From assembly GCF_014646355.1 (NCBI RefSeq), contig NZ_BMNH01000013.1:124001-188000 (forward strand): 64,000 nucleotides of DNA, read 5' to 3'. The notes below the pieces were generated by a model. That model searched no databases. It was not told the DNA's origin and saw only the letters and a program-made list of their open reading frames with translations. This document shows, piece after piece, positions 7,101 through 15,756 of the stretch. This DNA is from Nonomuraea cavernae (lineage in GTDB: Bacteria; Actinomycetota; Actinomycetes; Streptosporangiales; Streptosporangiaceae). Position numbers and translations under genes: made by a program. Every line of letters begins with the position of its first letter. Position 1 is the stretch's first letter.

Positions 7101-9199
7101 GCGGGGACCTGGGCTTCGGCCGGGGCCGGTTCGGCGGCCGGGCGGCGGCGCGGGGCGAGGACGACGACGGCGCACAGCACCCACACACCGGTGAGCAGCC
7201 CCCGGATCCAGCCCGGCCCCAGCGGGATCAGCGGGATCAGCTGCACCATCCGGTCGTAGGCGTCGGCCACGGCCAGGCAGCCGAGGACGATGGTGAACCA
7301 GCCGAACACCGGCCGTCCCACCCGCAGCGCGGCCCCCAGGCAGATCCACCAGGCGGCCATGAGCAGCAGCGCCACGGCCGCGAGCAGGGTGTTCTCGGCC
7401 GCCGCCGCGACCACGTCGAGCGCCAGGCCGATCAGCCCGGCGACGGCGCCGGCCATGACGAGCCGGTACGCGCGCCCGGAGGCCGCGCCCGTCTTCGGGG
7501 TCCCGCCGTCGTCCGAGGGGTCGCCGGCCTGGCGGCGAGCCGGGCGGCCCGACCGGATGCAGAACAGGACGGCGAGCAGCGCGAGCACGAGCGAACCGCC
7601 GAGCGCGAGCTGGGTCTCCAGCTTGCCGAGTCCGGACGCGCCGAACCAGTCGCAGCCGGCGGGCAGCCGCGCCTCCGAGGCACTGTAGTCGGCGCACAGG
7701 TACAGCTTGACGACCTTGACGGGCTCGGCCACCCAGCGGCTGGACCCGCCGGACAGGGCCGGCGCCTGTGCCGCGCACATCGGGAGCACGGCGGGGGTGG
7801 ACCCGCCGGTGTCGCCCTGCCAGCAGTTGCCGGTGCCCTGCCCGTCCCACCACACGTCGAGCCCGTTGGGCCGCCGCTCCCCCGTCGGGCTGACGCCGAA
7901 GACGTTGCCCTCGTAGCGGTTGAAGTTGGACGTGTCGGTCTGCTTGGCCAGCTCTGTCTCGCCCCGGACGAACGCCGGCACACCGAACAGCTGGAACGCC
8001 GCGCGCCGGTGCCCCCAGACCTGGTTGTTCTTGAACACGTTGTAGTTGCCGCCCGCGACGAGCACCCCGGTGCCCGTCGGGACGCCCACCTGCGGGCAGA
8101 CCACGCCCTTCTCGTAGCCGCGCTGGGCCGGGGGCTTGGCGCACGTGCCGTCGCGGATGTACCGGTAGTAGTCCACGTTGTTGTCGTAGATCTTGTTGTT
8201 CTCGAACTTGGCGTGGTTCTGCGGCAGTCCTGGGTGGTCGGGCCAGAGGCTGTCCATGGTGGCGCCGACCGAGTTGTCGTAGAACTCGTTGTCGTGGACC
8301 CACATCGAGTCGCCGGCGGTGCCCGAGTAGCCGAGCGCGTTGTGGTGGCTCTTGCAGCGGCGGATCTCGATGGCGTAGCGGGGGACGTCGTGGCCGCGGC
8401 CGTCGTTGATGTTGGACGCGCTGCCCGGGTAGAGGCCGCCGTCGCCGTTCCCGTACGACTCGCAGTCGGTGTAGAGGCCGTGGTCGCTGGCGAAGGTCAG
8501 GAAGCCGTACTCGTCGTTCCACCGGGTGAGGACCTGGTCGATGACGAACCCGTCGGTCTCCAGGACGTACAGGGAGTTGAAGGTGGTGCGCTGGGCGGTG
8601 AAGTTGCGGAAGTAGATGCCGTCCGTACGGTCCGCCCGGATGGCGTTGAGCTTGTGGTATTCGGCGTCGATGACCACGTCGAGCGGGTTCGCACCGGTGC
8701 CCTCGATCTGCAGGTCGCGCTTGCCGAGGATGGCCACCAGGTTCTGGTTGTGGGGGCACTGCTGCTGTTGTTCGAAGCTGAGGATCTGGTAGCCCCAGTC
8801 GGACCAGCGGGCCTGGAGGTTGGCGCAGTCTCCGGTGGGGGCGGGCCGGCTGGGCTCCTCGCTGTAGAGGCCGGGCAGGATCGCGATCGTCATCCCGGGC
8901 TTGTTCACCTGGTCGACGGCTTCCTGGAGGTGCCGGAAGCCGTCGCGCCGGCACCGCTCGAAGAGGGTGCGGTTGCGCTCCTTGAGGGCGGCGGGGAAAC
9001 CGGCGATCCGCCGTTCGAAGTCGGCCTTGCCGGTCTTGCACACCAGCAGGTCGGGCTCCGAGGTGCGCAGCACCGGCACGCTGCCCGTGCCGTCCGGCAG
9101 CGTGACCGGCCGTTCCTCGTGCGCAAGCGCCGCGCCGGCGGCCAGCAGCTGACCGAACACCAGGGCTACGACGATCGCGATCCTGCGTAAGGAGGGCAT
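7097..9199 (-). CDS. Secreted right-handed beta-helix protein with C-terminal membrane helices
   Basis: The 700-residue protein begins at ATG 9199 with a clear signal peptide (MPSLRRIAIVVALVFGQLLA, cleavage after AALA-H). A start further upstream would add a charged stretch ahead of the signal, so it is rejected. Residues about 70-470 contain many Asn/Asp-rich turns typical of parallel beta-helix (NosD/PbH1) proteins, for example FRNFTAQRTTFNS, VHDNEFYDNSVGATMD and FENNKIYDNNVDYYRYI. Residues about 515-690 carry around five transmembrane helices ending in RRRPAAEPAPAEAQVPA. It leads the operon with the cupredoxin-like and membrane genes. An AT-rich TAATCT element just before the start suggests a very short leader. 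Substrate unknown; such folds bind or process polysaccharides or act as scaffolds. Confidence 0.82.
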   Translation of the reverse strand: MPSLRRIAIVVALVFGQLLAAGAALAHEERPVTLPDGTGSVPVLRTSEPDLLVCKTGKADFERRIAGFPAALKERNRTLFERCRRDGFRHLQEAVDQVNKPGMTIAILPGLYSEEPSRPAPTGDCANLQARWSDWGYQILSFEQQQQCPHNQNLVAILGKRDLQIEGTGANPLDVVIDAEYHKLNAIRADRTDGIYFRNFTAQRTTFNSLYVLETDGFVIDQVLTRWNDEYGFLTFASDHGLYTDCESYGNGDGGLYPGSASNINDGRGHDVPRYAIEIRRCKSHHNALGYSGTAGDSMWVHDNEFYDNSVGATMDSLWPDHPGLPQNHAKFENNKIYDNNVDYYRYIRDGTCAKPPAQRGYEKGVVCPQVGVPTGTGVLVAGGNYNVFKNNQVWGHRRAAFQLFGVPAFVRGETELAKQTDTSNFNRYEGNVFGVSPTGERRPNGLDVWWDGQGTGNCWQGDTGGSTPAVLPMCAAQAPALSGGSSRWVAEPVKVVKLYLCADYSASEARLPAGCDWFGASGLGKLETQLALGGSLVLALLAVLFCIRSGRPARRQAGDPSDDGGTPKTGAASGRAYRLVMAGAVAGLIGLALDVVAAAAENTLLAAVALLLMAAWWICLGAALRVGRPVFGWFTIVLGCLAVADAYDRMVQLIPLIPLGPGWIRGLLTGVWVLCAVVVLAPRRRPAAEPAPAEAQVPA

Positions 9200-9323
9200 G
9201 GGCGCGAGATTAGAACAAAGCTCACGTTCTTGCCTAGGTCTCTGACGGCCACCCGCACAGATCTTCACAAGATCGCGACGAACCCCGCCTGAACGGGCGG
9301 CCGGACGGTGCCGAAGAGGGAGC

Positions 9324-9926
9324 TCAGGCGGCCAGGCCGGGCAGCAGGTGGTCGACGATCCGCTCGGCGAGGTCGGCGGGGAGGCCGTCGGCGGGGCCCC
9401 ACTTGTGATGCCAGATCATCGCCCCCGACAGGATGGCCATGCTCATCTCCACCTCGATGTCCGGCCGCAGCTCACCGGAGGCGATGCCGCGCCGGATCAC
9501 CTCGCGCATCGCCTGCCTGCGGGGCTCGACCGCGATGTCGACGAACCGCTCCATCAGCCGCGGGTAGCGGTCGGACTCGCTGAAGGCGATGTTCATCACG
9601 CACCGGGTGCGGACCTGGCCCGCCTCGCTGCGCATCGAGTCGAGCAGGACGATCAGGTCGTCGCGCACCGAGACCCCGGCGAGCCGCGGCAGCGGGGCCT
9701 GGAGCGTGGCCAGCGCGTCGGCCACCAGGTCCTCCTTGTTGGACCAGCGCCGGTAGATGGTCGTCTTGCCGACGCCGGCCCGGGACGCGATCGCCTCGAT
9801 GGACAGCTCGACGAGGCCCGTGCCCTCGCCGATCAGGTCGAGGGTGGCGTCGATGATCGCCTTTTCGGCCTTCTCGCTGCGCGGGCGGCCCGCCGGGCGG
9901 GCCGTCGCCGGTTCCTGAATCGTCAT
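9324..9926 (-). CDS. TetR/AcrR family repressor
   Basis: The 200-residue protein has the N-terminal TetR helix-turn-helix at residues about 22-68 (AIIDATLDLIGEG...LSIEAIASRAGVGKTTIYRRWSNKEDLVADAL), followed by a helical ligand-binding domain. It lies 7 bp downstream of a DHA2-type MFS exporter on the same strand, an order typical of drug-responsive autoregulated pairs. The likely operators are the inverted and direct repeats at 11517-11591 ahead of the exporter. The ligand is unknown; the exporter suggests a drug or a hydrophobic metabolite. Confidence 0.93.
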   Translation of the reverse strand: MTIQEPATARPAGRPRSEKAEKAIIDATLDLIGEGTGLVELSIEAIASRAGVGKTTIYRRWSNKEDLVADALATLQAPLPRLAGVSVRDDLIVLLDSMRSEAGQVRTRCVMNIAFSESDRYPRLMERFVDIAVEPRRQAMREVIRRGIASGELRPDIEVEMSMAILSGAMIWHHKWGPADGLPADLAERIVDHLLPGLAA

Positions 9927-9933
9927 CGGGGCC

Positions 9934-11502
9934 TCACCCTACCGCCGCTGTTTCCTTCGTTCGCGCCTGCTGGACCGGACGGGCCTTGCCCGGCATCCAC
10001 TTCGCCACCACAGCGGCGCCGAGGAGGGTGAACACGGCCGACACCAGGGCCGTGACGTGCATGCCGCCGATGAACGCGGCGAACGCGGGCTGCATCAGGG
10101 CCTGCCCCTGCGCGCCCAGGCTCTCGGCGACACCCGCCGTGGCCATGATCGACTCTCCGGCGGCGTGCCGGGCGCCGGGCGGCAGCGCGGTCAGGGCGGG
10201 GGCGATCTCGCCCCGGTAGCTGGAGGACAGGACCGAGCCGAGCACGGCCACGCCGAGCGCGCCCGCGACCTGGCGGACGGTGTTGCTCATGGCCGAGCCG
10301 ACGCCGGCCTTCTCCCTGGGGAGCGACTCCATGATCGCGGTGGTGGCGGGCGGCATGATGTTGGCCATCGCGGCGCCTTGGACGAAGAAGATGACCTCGA
10401 TCAGGACGATCGGCGTGTGCTGGTCGAGGAACGCGTAGCTGCCCAGCGCCAGGGTGATCACGATCATGCTCACGGTGGACGCCAGCTTGGCCCCGAACCG
10501 CTCGTTCACCCGCTGGCTGAGCGGCGCGAAGATGAGCTGCGCCGCCGCGAACGGGATCATCAGCGCCCCCGCCTGGATCGGGCTGTAGCCGAGCACGATC
10601 TGCAGGTAGAAGGTGAGGAAGAACATCCCGCCCATCATCGCGAAGAACACGATGCCGACCATGCCGATGGCCGTGCTGAACCTCGGGTTGGTGAAGTTGC
10701 GCACGTCGAAGGCCGGATGGTCGCTGCGCCGCTCCCACCAGACGAACACCGCCAGCACGGCCGCCCCGAACAACGCCGGCCCGTAGACCTCGGGGCTGGT
10801 CACGGTGGCCAGCTCGCCGCCGCGGATGATGCCGTAGACCACGGCGACCAGACCGACGATGGAGAGCAGCACGCCGACCGGGTCGAGCCTGGACGGCTTG
10901 GGGTCACGCGACTCGGGCACCACCCTGGCGATGAGGATCATGCTGACCACCACGATCGGCACGTTGACCAGGAAGATCGAGCCCCACCAGAAGCGCTCGA
11001 TCAGCAACCCGCCCGTGATGGGGCCGATCGCGATCGCCAGCCCCACGCCGCCGGCCCAGACGCCGATCGCCTTGCCCCGCTCGCCGGGCGGGAAGATGTT
11101 GGAGATGATGGCCAGCGTGGCCGGCATGATGGCGGCGCCGCCGATGCCCATCGCCGCCCTGGCCAGGATCAGCTGCGTCGGATCCTGGGAGTAGGCGCTG
11201 ATCAGCGAGGCCAGCCCGAACAACAGCATGCCGATGAAGAGCATCCGCTTGCGCCCGGTGCGGTCACCGATCACGCCGAAGGTGAACAGCAGCCCGGCGA
11301 ACACCAGCGTGTAGGAGTTGATCGCCCATTCCAGCTCGCTCTGCGTCGCGCCCAGGCCCTCGACCGGGTCGGCGATGGTCTTCATCGCCACGTTGAGGAT
11401 CGTGTTGTCGAGCACCACCGCCAGCAGGCTGAACACCAGCACGCCGAGAATCGCCCATCTCCGTGGATGGCCCTGGTCCAGCCGGTCCTGCGTCGCGTCC
11501 AT
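9934..11502 (-). CDS. DHA2 (EmrB/QacA) family MFS multidrug exporter
   Basis: The roughly 522-residue protein has 14 predicted helices. Characteristic DHA2 motifs are LDNTILNVA in helix 1, GVIGDRTGRKRMLFIG (motif A) after helix 2, and the antiporter-type segment GVWAGGVGLAIAIGPITGGLL. I prefer ATG 11502, which has an AGGA sequence 7 bases upstream; GTG 11508 is also in frame. The promoter region 11503-11595 carries strong repeats likely bound by the TetR protein encoded immediately downstream. The predicted role is proton-driven export of drugs or a self-made compound across the cytoplasmic membrane. Confidence 0.93.
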   Translation of the reverse strand: MDATQDRLDQGHPRRWAILGVLVFSLLAVVLDNTILNVAMKTIADPVEGLGATQSELEWAINSYTLVFAGLLFTFGVIGDRTGRKRMLFIGMLLFGLASLISAYSQDPTQLILARAAMGIGGAAIMPATLAIISNIFPPGERGKAIGVWAGGVGLAIAIGPITGGLLIERFWWGSIFLVNVPIVVVSMILIARVVPESRDPKPSRLDPVGVLLSIVGLVAVVYGIIRGGELATVTSPEVYGPALFGAAVLAVFVWWERRSDHPAFDVRNFTNPRFSTAIGMVGIVFFAMMGGMFFLTFYLQIVLGYSPIQAGALMIPFAAAQLIFAPLSQRVNERFGAKLASTVSMIVITLALGSYAFLDQHTPIVLIEVIFFVQGAAMANIMPPATTAIMESLPREKAGVGSAMSNTVRQVAGALGVAVLGSVLSSSYRGEIAPALTALPPGARHAAGESIMATAGVAESLGAQGQALMQPAFAAFIGGMHVTALVSAVFTLLGAAVVAKWMPGKARPVQQARTKETAAVG

Positions 11503-11516
11503 GAGCACATCCTAAT

Positions 11517-11591
11517 TTCGATACGGTCGAGTTTCGCAACAGAACCGTATCGTAACCCATTTCGATACGCAACAGTACCGTTTCGAAATGG
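11517..11591. promoter_or_regulatory. Operator cluster ahead of the DHA2 exporter
   Basis: Two interlocking inverted repeats are visible. CGATACGGT (11519-11527) pairs with ACCGTATCG (11544-11552), and CCATTTCGA (11557-11565) pairs with TCGAAATGG (11583-11591). In addition TTTCGATACG and CAACAG(A/T)ACCGT(A/T)TCG each occur twice as direct repeats. The block is AT-rich against its surroundings and fills the whole gap before the exporter. Binding by the TetR protein at 9324-9926 is inference. Confidence 0.65.
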
Positions 11592-11595
11592 CGGG

Positions 11596-12810
11596 TCAGT
11601 GTGCCGCGGCGGACTCCAGGCTCGGCTCCATGACGGCCCCGGCCACTCCGGGGCGCCGCCGCCAGAACGGCAACGCGAGCACCACCATGAACACCCCCAC
11701 CAGCCCGGCCATGACGAAGGCCCAGGTGGCGCCGTGCGCGTCGATGATCGCCCCGGCGACGGGCGCGGAGGCCGCACCACCGATCAGCAGGGCGGTGCCG
11801 TGCAGGCCCATCGCCTCGCCCCGGGCCCCCGAGGGCACCCAGCGGCTGACCCCCTCGACCGTGGAGGACAGGGCGGGGGCGCAGAGCAGCCCGGCCGGCA
11901 GCAGGGCGAGGACCAGCCATCGCCAGTCGCCGCCCGCCAGCCCCACGGGCACGGTCAGCGCGCCCATGAGCCCGATGAGCAGCAGGGGCGAGAACCCACG
12001 GCTCAGCCCGCCGTAGACGAAGCCGCCGAGCAGGGAGTAGAGGCACCAGATGGCCACGGCGAGCCCGATCCACGCCGTCTGCCCGGTGTGCTCCATGGTG
12101 CCGACCAGGGCCAGCTCGGTCGCGGTGAGCACGAACGTGGCCGCGGCCGCGGTGCCGAGCAGCGCGACCATGCCCGGCGTGAGCCACCGCCGTCGCGGCA
12201 CCCGCGCCACGGGCTCGTCGAGCTCCTCGGCCGAACGGATCGGCGGGTCGAGCAGGATCAGCGTCAGGCCGGAGCCGGTCAGGCCGACCGCGATGATCAT
12301 CATCGTCGGCCCGCCGCCCAGCATGGTCACCCCGGCCACGGCCAGCGCCGGGCCGGTCATATAGGAGATCTCGACCAGCATCGAGTCGAGCGAGAAGCCC
12401 ATCCGGCGCTGCTCCGGGGGCACCACGGCGGCCAGGCACTGCCTGATCACGCCGAACACCGGCAGCACCAGCAGCCCGGCCACCGCCGCCGCGCCGACCA
12501 GCACCGGGAACGGCAGCGCCCAGGCGCAGGACCAGAACGCCGCCTGCGCCCCGGTGGTGACGACCAGCACCGGCCGCAGCCCGTGCCGGTCGACGAGCCT
12601 GCCCGACAGCGGCGAGCCGACGGCCATGCCGATCGTGCTGGCCATGGTGACCAGCCCGGCCCGGCCGAAGCCGAGCCCCATGCCGTGGGCGACGTGCAGC
12701 GTCAACGCCATGCCCGTCGCGGTGGCCGGGACCCGCGCGAGCAGGCCCACCAGGAGCAGGGTCCGGACGCCGGGCAGCCTGAACAGGCGCCGGTAAGGCT
12801 CGATTGCCAT
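11596..12810 (-). CDS. MFS transporter, DHA1-like
   Basis: The 404-residue protein has 12 predicted helices in two bundles. A motif A-like loop, GSPLSGRLVDRHGLRPVLVV, lies near residues 66-85, and the charged central loop RSAEELDEPVARVPRRRW separates the halves. The start is ATG 12810; a GGAGGT sequence lies about 12 bases upstream, a little far, so a nearby alternative start cannot be excluded. It is upstream of the DHA2 exporter on the same strand, but the operator-rich gap makes separate transcription likely. Some relatives transport sugars or are poorly characterised; the substrate is not predictable here. Confidence 0.87.
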   Translation of the reverse strand: MAIEPYRRLFRLPGVRTLLLVGLLARVPATATGMALTLHVAHGMGLGFGRAGLVTMASTIGMAVGSPLSGRLVDRHGLRPVLVVTTGAQAAFWSCAWALPFPVLVGAAAVAGLLVLPVFGVIRQCLAAVVPPEQRRMGFSLDSMLVEISYMTGPALAVAGVTMLGGGPTMMIIAVGLTGSGLTLILLDPPIRSAEELDEPVARVPRRRWLTPGMVALLGTAAAATFVLTATELALVGTMEHTGQTAWIGLAVAIWCLYSLLGGFVYGGLSRGFSPLLLIGLMGALTVPVGLAGGDWRWLVLALLPAGLLCAPALSSTVEGVSRWVPSGARGEAMGLHGTALLIGGAASAPVAGAIIDAHGATWAFVMAGLVGVFMVVLALPFWRRRPGVAGAVMEPSLESAAAH

Positions 12811-12945
12811 GATGATTGCTTACCTCCGCAGCCATTCTGGCAAGGCGTACCGACAGTTTCGCCATCGGTTTTCGCGGGTGGCATCATCGGAGAGGTCCGG
12901 GGACGCCACAGGGGCGCCTCGAGACTTTCTCTGGAGGGTCCACCC

Positions 12946-13776
12946 ATGTCCTCTTCCACCACGCTGTACGGCGGCGCCGGCGGTCGCAGACTCACCGTGC
13001 GCGACATCGCGGCGGCCAAGGCACGCGGCGAGAGATGGCCCATGCTGACGGCGTACGACGCGATGACGGCCCGCGTGTTCGACCAGGCGGGCATCCCCGT
13101 CCTGCTGGTCGGCGACTCCGCCGCGATGGTCGTCTACGGCTACGAGTCGACGGTGCCCGTCACCGTCGACGACCTGCTCCCGCTCACGGCGGCCGTGGTG
13201 CGGGGCTCCTCGCGCGCCCTCGTGGTGGCCGACCTGCCGTTCGGTTCCTACCAGTCGTCACCGGCGCAGGCCCTGGAGACGGCCGCCCGCTTCATGAAGG
13301 AGGCGGGCGCGCACGCGATCAAACTGGAGGGCGGCCGCCGCGTGGTGCCCCAGGTCGAAGCGCTGGTCGCGGCGGGGGTGCCGGTCATGGCGCACCTCGG
13401 CCTGACCCCGCAGTCGGTCAACACGCTCGGCGGCTACCGGGTCCAGGGCCGCGGCGAGTCGGGCGACGAGCTCATGAAGGACGCCAAGGACCTGGAGCGG
13501 GCCGGGGCGTTCGCGGTGGTGCTGGAGTGCGTGCCCGCCGACCTGGCCGAACGGGTCACGGAGTCCCTGTCGATCCCCACCGTCGGCATCGGCGCCGGCG
13601 CCGGCACCGACGCGCAGGTGCTGGTCTGGCAGGACCTCATGGGCCTGACCCCACGCCCGGCGAGGTTCGTCAAGCGCTACTCGGCGCTGGGCGAGGAGCT
13701 GGACCGGGCCGCCCGCGCCTTCGCCGCCGACGTCGGCTCCGGCGCCTTCCCCGCCCGGGAGCACACCTACGATTGA
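12946..13776 (+). CDS. panB: 3-methyl-2-oxobutanoate hydroxymethyltransferase
   Basis: The 276-residue protein transfers a hydroxymethyl group from 5,10-methylene-THF to alpha-ketoisovalerate to make ketopantoate, the first committed step of pantothenate and CoA synthesis. Family hallmarks are PMLTAYDAMTARVFDQAG, VGDSAAMVVYGYESTVPVT (metal-binding Asp and substrate loop), ADLPFGSYQ, KLEGG and GIGAGAGTDAQVLVWQDLMGL. ATG 12946 follows GGAGG by about 9 bases. It is a single gene with the other pan genes absent from the window; a hairpin terminator follows. Confidence 0.97.
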   Translation: MSSSTTLYGGAGGRRLTVRDIAAAKARGERWPMLTAYDAMTARVFDQAGIPVLLVGDSAAMVVYGYESTVPVTVDDLLPLTAAVVRGSSRALVVADLPFGSYQSSPAQALETAARFMKEAGAHAIKLEGGRRVVPQVEALVAAGVPVMAHLGLTPQSVNTLGGYRVQGRGESGDELMKDAKDLERAGAFAVVLECVPADLAERVTESLSIPTVGIGAGAGTDAQVLVWQDLMGLTPRPARFVKRYSALGEELDRAARAFAADVGSGAFPAREHTYD

Positions 13777-13794
13777 CCGCGCACTAGTGGTACG

Positions 13795-13810
13795 TTCGCG
13801 CCCCCGCGAA
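13795..13810. terminator. Candidate bidirectional terminator between convergent genes
   Basis: TTCGCG-CCCC-CGCGAA forms a perfect 6-bp stem with a 4-base loop in the 48-bp gap between convergent panB and the dehydratase-like gene. There is no U-tract, as is common in high-GC actinobacteria. Confidence 0.35.
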
Positions 13811-13824
13811 GCGCGCGCGGCCGG

Positions 13825-14514
13825 TCAGGCCAGGGTGGCCGGGTCGGTGTTGGACCCGCACACCAGGACCGCGACCCGCTCACCGGGGGCGGGGACGTAC
13901 GCGCCCGACAGCAGCGCGGCGTAGGCGGTCGCGCCCGCGTGCTCGGCCGCCACACGGTGCCGTTCCCACAGCGTACGGCGGGCCGCCACGATCGCCTCGT
14001 CGGGCACGAGCACGCTGCTCACCCCCGCCCGGGAGCAGACGTCGAAGGCCAGCCCGCCCAGCCGGGTGGCGCCGAGGGCGTCGGCCGCGACCCCGCTGAC
14101 CGGGACGGGCACCGGCCGCCCCGCCTTCAGCGCGTCGTGCAGGGTCGGGATCAGCGCCGGTTCGACGGCCACGACCCGCGTCGCCGAGCCGCGCACGCCG
14201 AGGGTGATGCCGGCGACGAACCCGCCACCGCCCACGGCCACCAGGACGGTGTCCACTCCGCCGGTCTGCTCCACCAGCTCCAGCCCGGTCGTGCCCTGCC
14301 CGGCAATCACCTCGGGCTGGTCGTAGGCGTGCGGCAACCGACCGGCGGACAGGATCCGGTTGAACGCCCCGCGCACCTTGAACGATCCGGAGTGCTGGAG
14401 CAGCTCCAGCTTGAGGAACAGGCCAGGCGCGACCTCGAGCACCGGCGTGCGCAGCACGTGACCGGCGATCCGCCCGGCCGCCCCCACCACGTCCTCGTAC
14501 GTCACCGACGTCAC
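13825..14514 (-). pseudogene. Threonine/serine dehydratase-like PLP gene with internal in-frame deletion
   Basis: The frame encodes 229 residues from GTG 14514, which follows GAGGAGG. The N terminus (HVLRTPVLE..., then the PLP-lysine motif GSFKVRGAFN with Lys46) and the C-terminal two thirds (VIAGQGTTGLELVEQ, the phosphate loop VAVGGGGFVAG, and CGSNTDPATLA) are typical of this family. However, at residues 61-62 (about base 14332) the sequence jumps straight from ILSAGRLP to HAYDQPEVIAG. The family normally has roughly 70-80 residues here, including the S(A/G)GN(H/A) loop that binds the substrate carboxylate. Family proteins are about 310 residues long. The reading frame is intact, so a shortened protein could be made, but dehydratase activity is unlikely. 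It is coupled by GTGA overlap to a 21-codon frame and sits behind a Cys/Met PLP enzyme. Confidence 0.75.
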
Positions 14515-14576
14515 AGCTCCTCCTCGATCGCCCGTTTGAGTTCGGCCATCCGCGCCTCGTCGCGCCGGTGGAACAC
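14511..14576 (-). CDS. Very short open frame (21 codons) coupled to the dehydratase-like gene
   Basis: From GTG 14576 a frame reads V-F-H-R-R-D-E-A-R and ends in L-K-R-A-I-E-E-E-L before TGA 14513-14511, overlapping the downstream GTG start as GTGA. It fills the 70-bp gap after the Cys/Met enzyme. It may be a coupling leader, a small helical protein or the tail of a lost gene. The predicted helix with alternating charges is the only supporting feature. Confidence 0.25.
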   Translation of the reverse strand: MFHRRDEARMAELKRAIEEEL

Positions 14577-14583
14577 CCACTGC

Positions 14584-15756
14584 CTATGTCAACGCCTGCT
14601 CGATGTCGGCCCAGAGGTCCTCGGGGTGCTCGATGCCCACCGCGACGCGCACGGTGCCCTCGCCGATGCCGTGCCGGGCCAGTTCCTCGACACTGAGCGA
14701 CCGGTGGGACGTGGTCGCCGGGTGCAGGACGAGCGTTTCCACCCCGCCCAGCGAGGGGGCCAGGAGTGCCAGGCGTACCGCGGCCATGAACCTCTCCCCC
14801 GCCGCCCGGCCGCCGGCCAGGTCGAAGGAGAACACGCCGCCGAAGTCGGGCAGCAGCTTGCCGGCCAGCTCGTACGACGGATGCGAGGGCAGGCCGGGCC
14901 AGTGCACCGCGCTCACGGCGGGATGCCCGGACAGCCGGGTGGCGATCAGGCGGGCGTTCGAGCAGTGCCGTTCCATCCGCAGCCCCAGGGTCTGCAGGCC
15001 GCGCAGCGTGAGCCAGGACGCGAACGGATCCGCCGTGACGCCCAGCTCGATCGCGAAGTGCCAGACCTTGCGGTACAGCTCGTCGCCGGCGAAGACGGCG
15101 ATGCCGCCGAGCACGTCGGTGTGCCCGGACAGGTACTTGGTCGTGGAGTGCACCACGATGTCCGCGCCGTGCTCGATCGGCCGGCAGAGCACGGGCGAGG
15201 CGAACGTGTTGTCCACGACCGACACGATGCCCGCCTCGCGCGCGGCCGCGCACATCCCCGGCAGGTCGGCGACCTGGGCGATCGGGTTGGCGATGGTCTC
15301 CAGGTAGACGAGCCTGGTCTCGGGCCGCACGGCGTCGCGCAGGGCCGCGGGATCGTCTTCGGGCACGTAGTCGACCGTGATGCCGAACCTGCCGGCCAGC
15401 TCCTTGATCATCGCGGCCGTCCCGCCGTACAGCGCCCGCTGCGCGATGAGGTGGTCGCCCGGCTGGAGCAGGCCGAGCAGCACGGCGTTGATCGCGCCCA
15501 TGCCGGAGCCGGTGGCGACGGCCGCGACCCCGCCTTCGAGATCGGCGATCGCCGTCTCCAGCGAGCGGACGGTGGGGTTGGTGTAGCGGCCGTAGACGAA
15601 CGGGCCGTCGGGGCGGCCCATGGCGTCCGCCATCACGGCGGGGTCGTCGAACACGAATCCGGACGTCTGGTAGATCGGCACCGCGATCGGGCGGCTGCCC
15701 TCGATCGGCGGCTGTGGCAGGTGGACGGCGCGCGTTTCCGGATGGAGTTCACTCAT
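14584..15756 (-). CDS. Cys/Met-metabolism PLP enzyme (cystathionine gamma-synthase/lyase or methionine gamma-lyase type)
   Basis: The 390-residue protein is a full-length fold-type I PLP enzyme of the trans-sulfuration family. Visible motifs are FVYGRYTNPTVRSLE (Tyr and Arg that contact PLP of the partner subunit), GSGMGAIN, the PLP-ring loop SVVDNTFASPV (Asp), and the Schiff-base lysine in VVHSTTKYLSGHTD. The C-terminal LGGVETLVLHPATTSHRSL carries the substrate-carboxylate Arg. Synthase, lyase and gamma-lyase activities cannot be separated by eye. The start is ATG 15756 with a modest TTGAGG upstream. It heads a likely operon with the short frame and the deleted dehydratase gene. Confidence 0.92.
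   Translation of the reverse strand: MSELHPETRAVHLPQPPIEGSRPIAVPIYQTSGFVFDDPAVMADAMGRPDGPFVYGRYTNPTVRSLETAIADLEGGVAAVATGSGMGAINAVLLGLLQPGDHLIAQRALYGGTAAMIKELAGRFGITVDYVPEDDPAALRDAVRPETRLVYLETIANPIAQVADLPGMCAAAREAGIVSVVDNTFASPVLCRPIEHGADIVVHSTTKYLSGHTDVLGGIAVFAGDELYRKVWHFAIELGVTADPFASWLTLRGLQTLGLRMERHCSNARLIATRLSGHPAVSAVHWPGLPSHPSYELAGKLLPDFGGVFSFDLAGGRAAGERFMAAVRLALLAPSLGGVETLVLHPATTSHRSLSVEELARHGIGEGTVRVAVGIEHPEDLWADIEQALT

Noticed and set aside
6621..9041. One 806-residue protein spanning the beta-helix and lipoprotein genes
   Set aside because: Most of it is the wrong frame of the beta-helix gene; only its last 159 codons, with a lipobox, encode a plausible protein starting at GTG 7100.
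10057..13776. A 1239-codon open frame on the plus strand across the MFS genes
   Set aside because: It is antisense to two well-defined MFS genes and its translation is His/Arg/Gly/Glu-rich low complexity typical of the reverse frame of GC-rich genes. Only its end, panB, is real.
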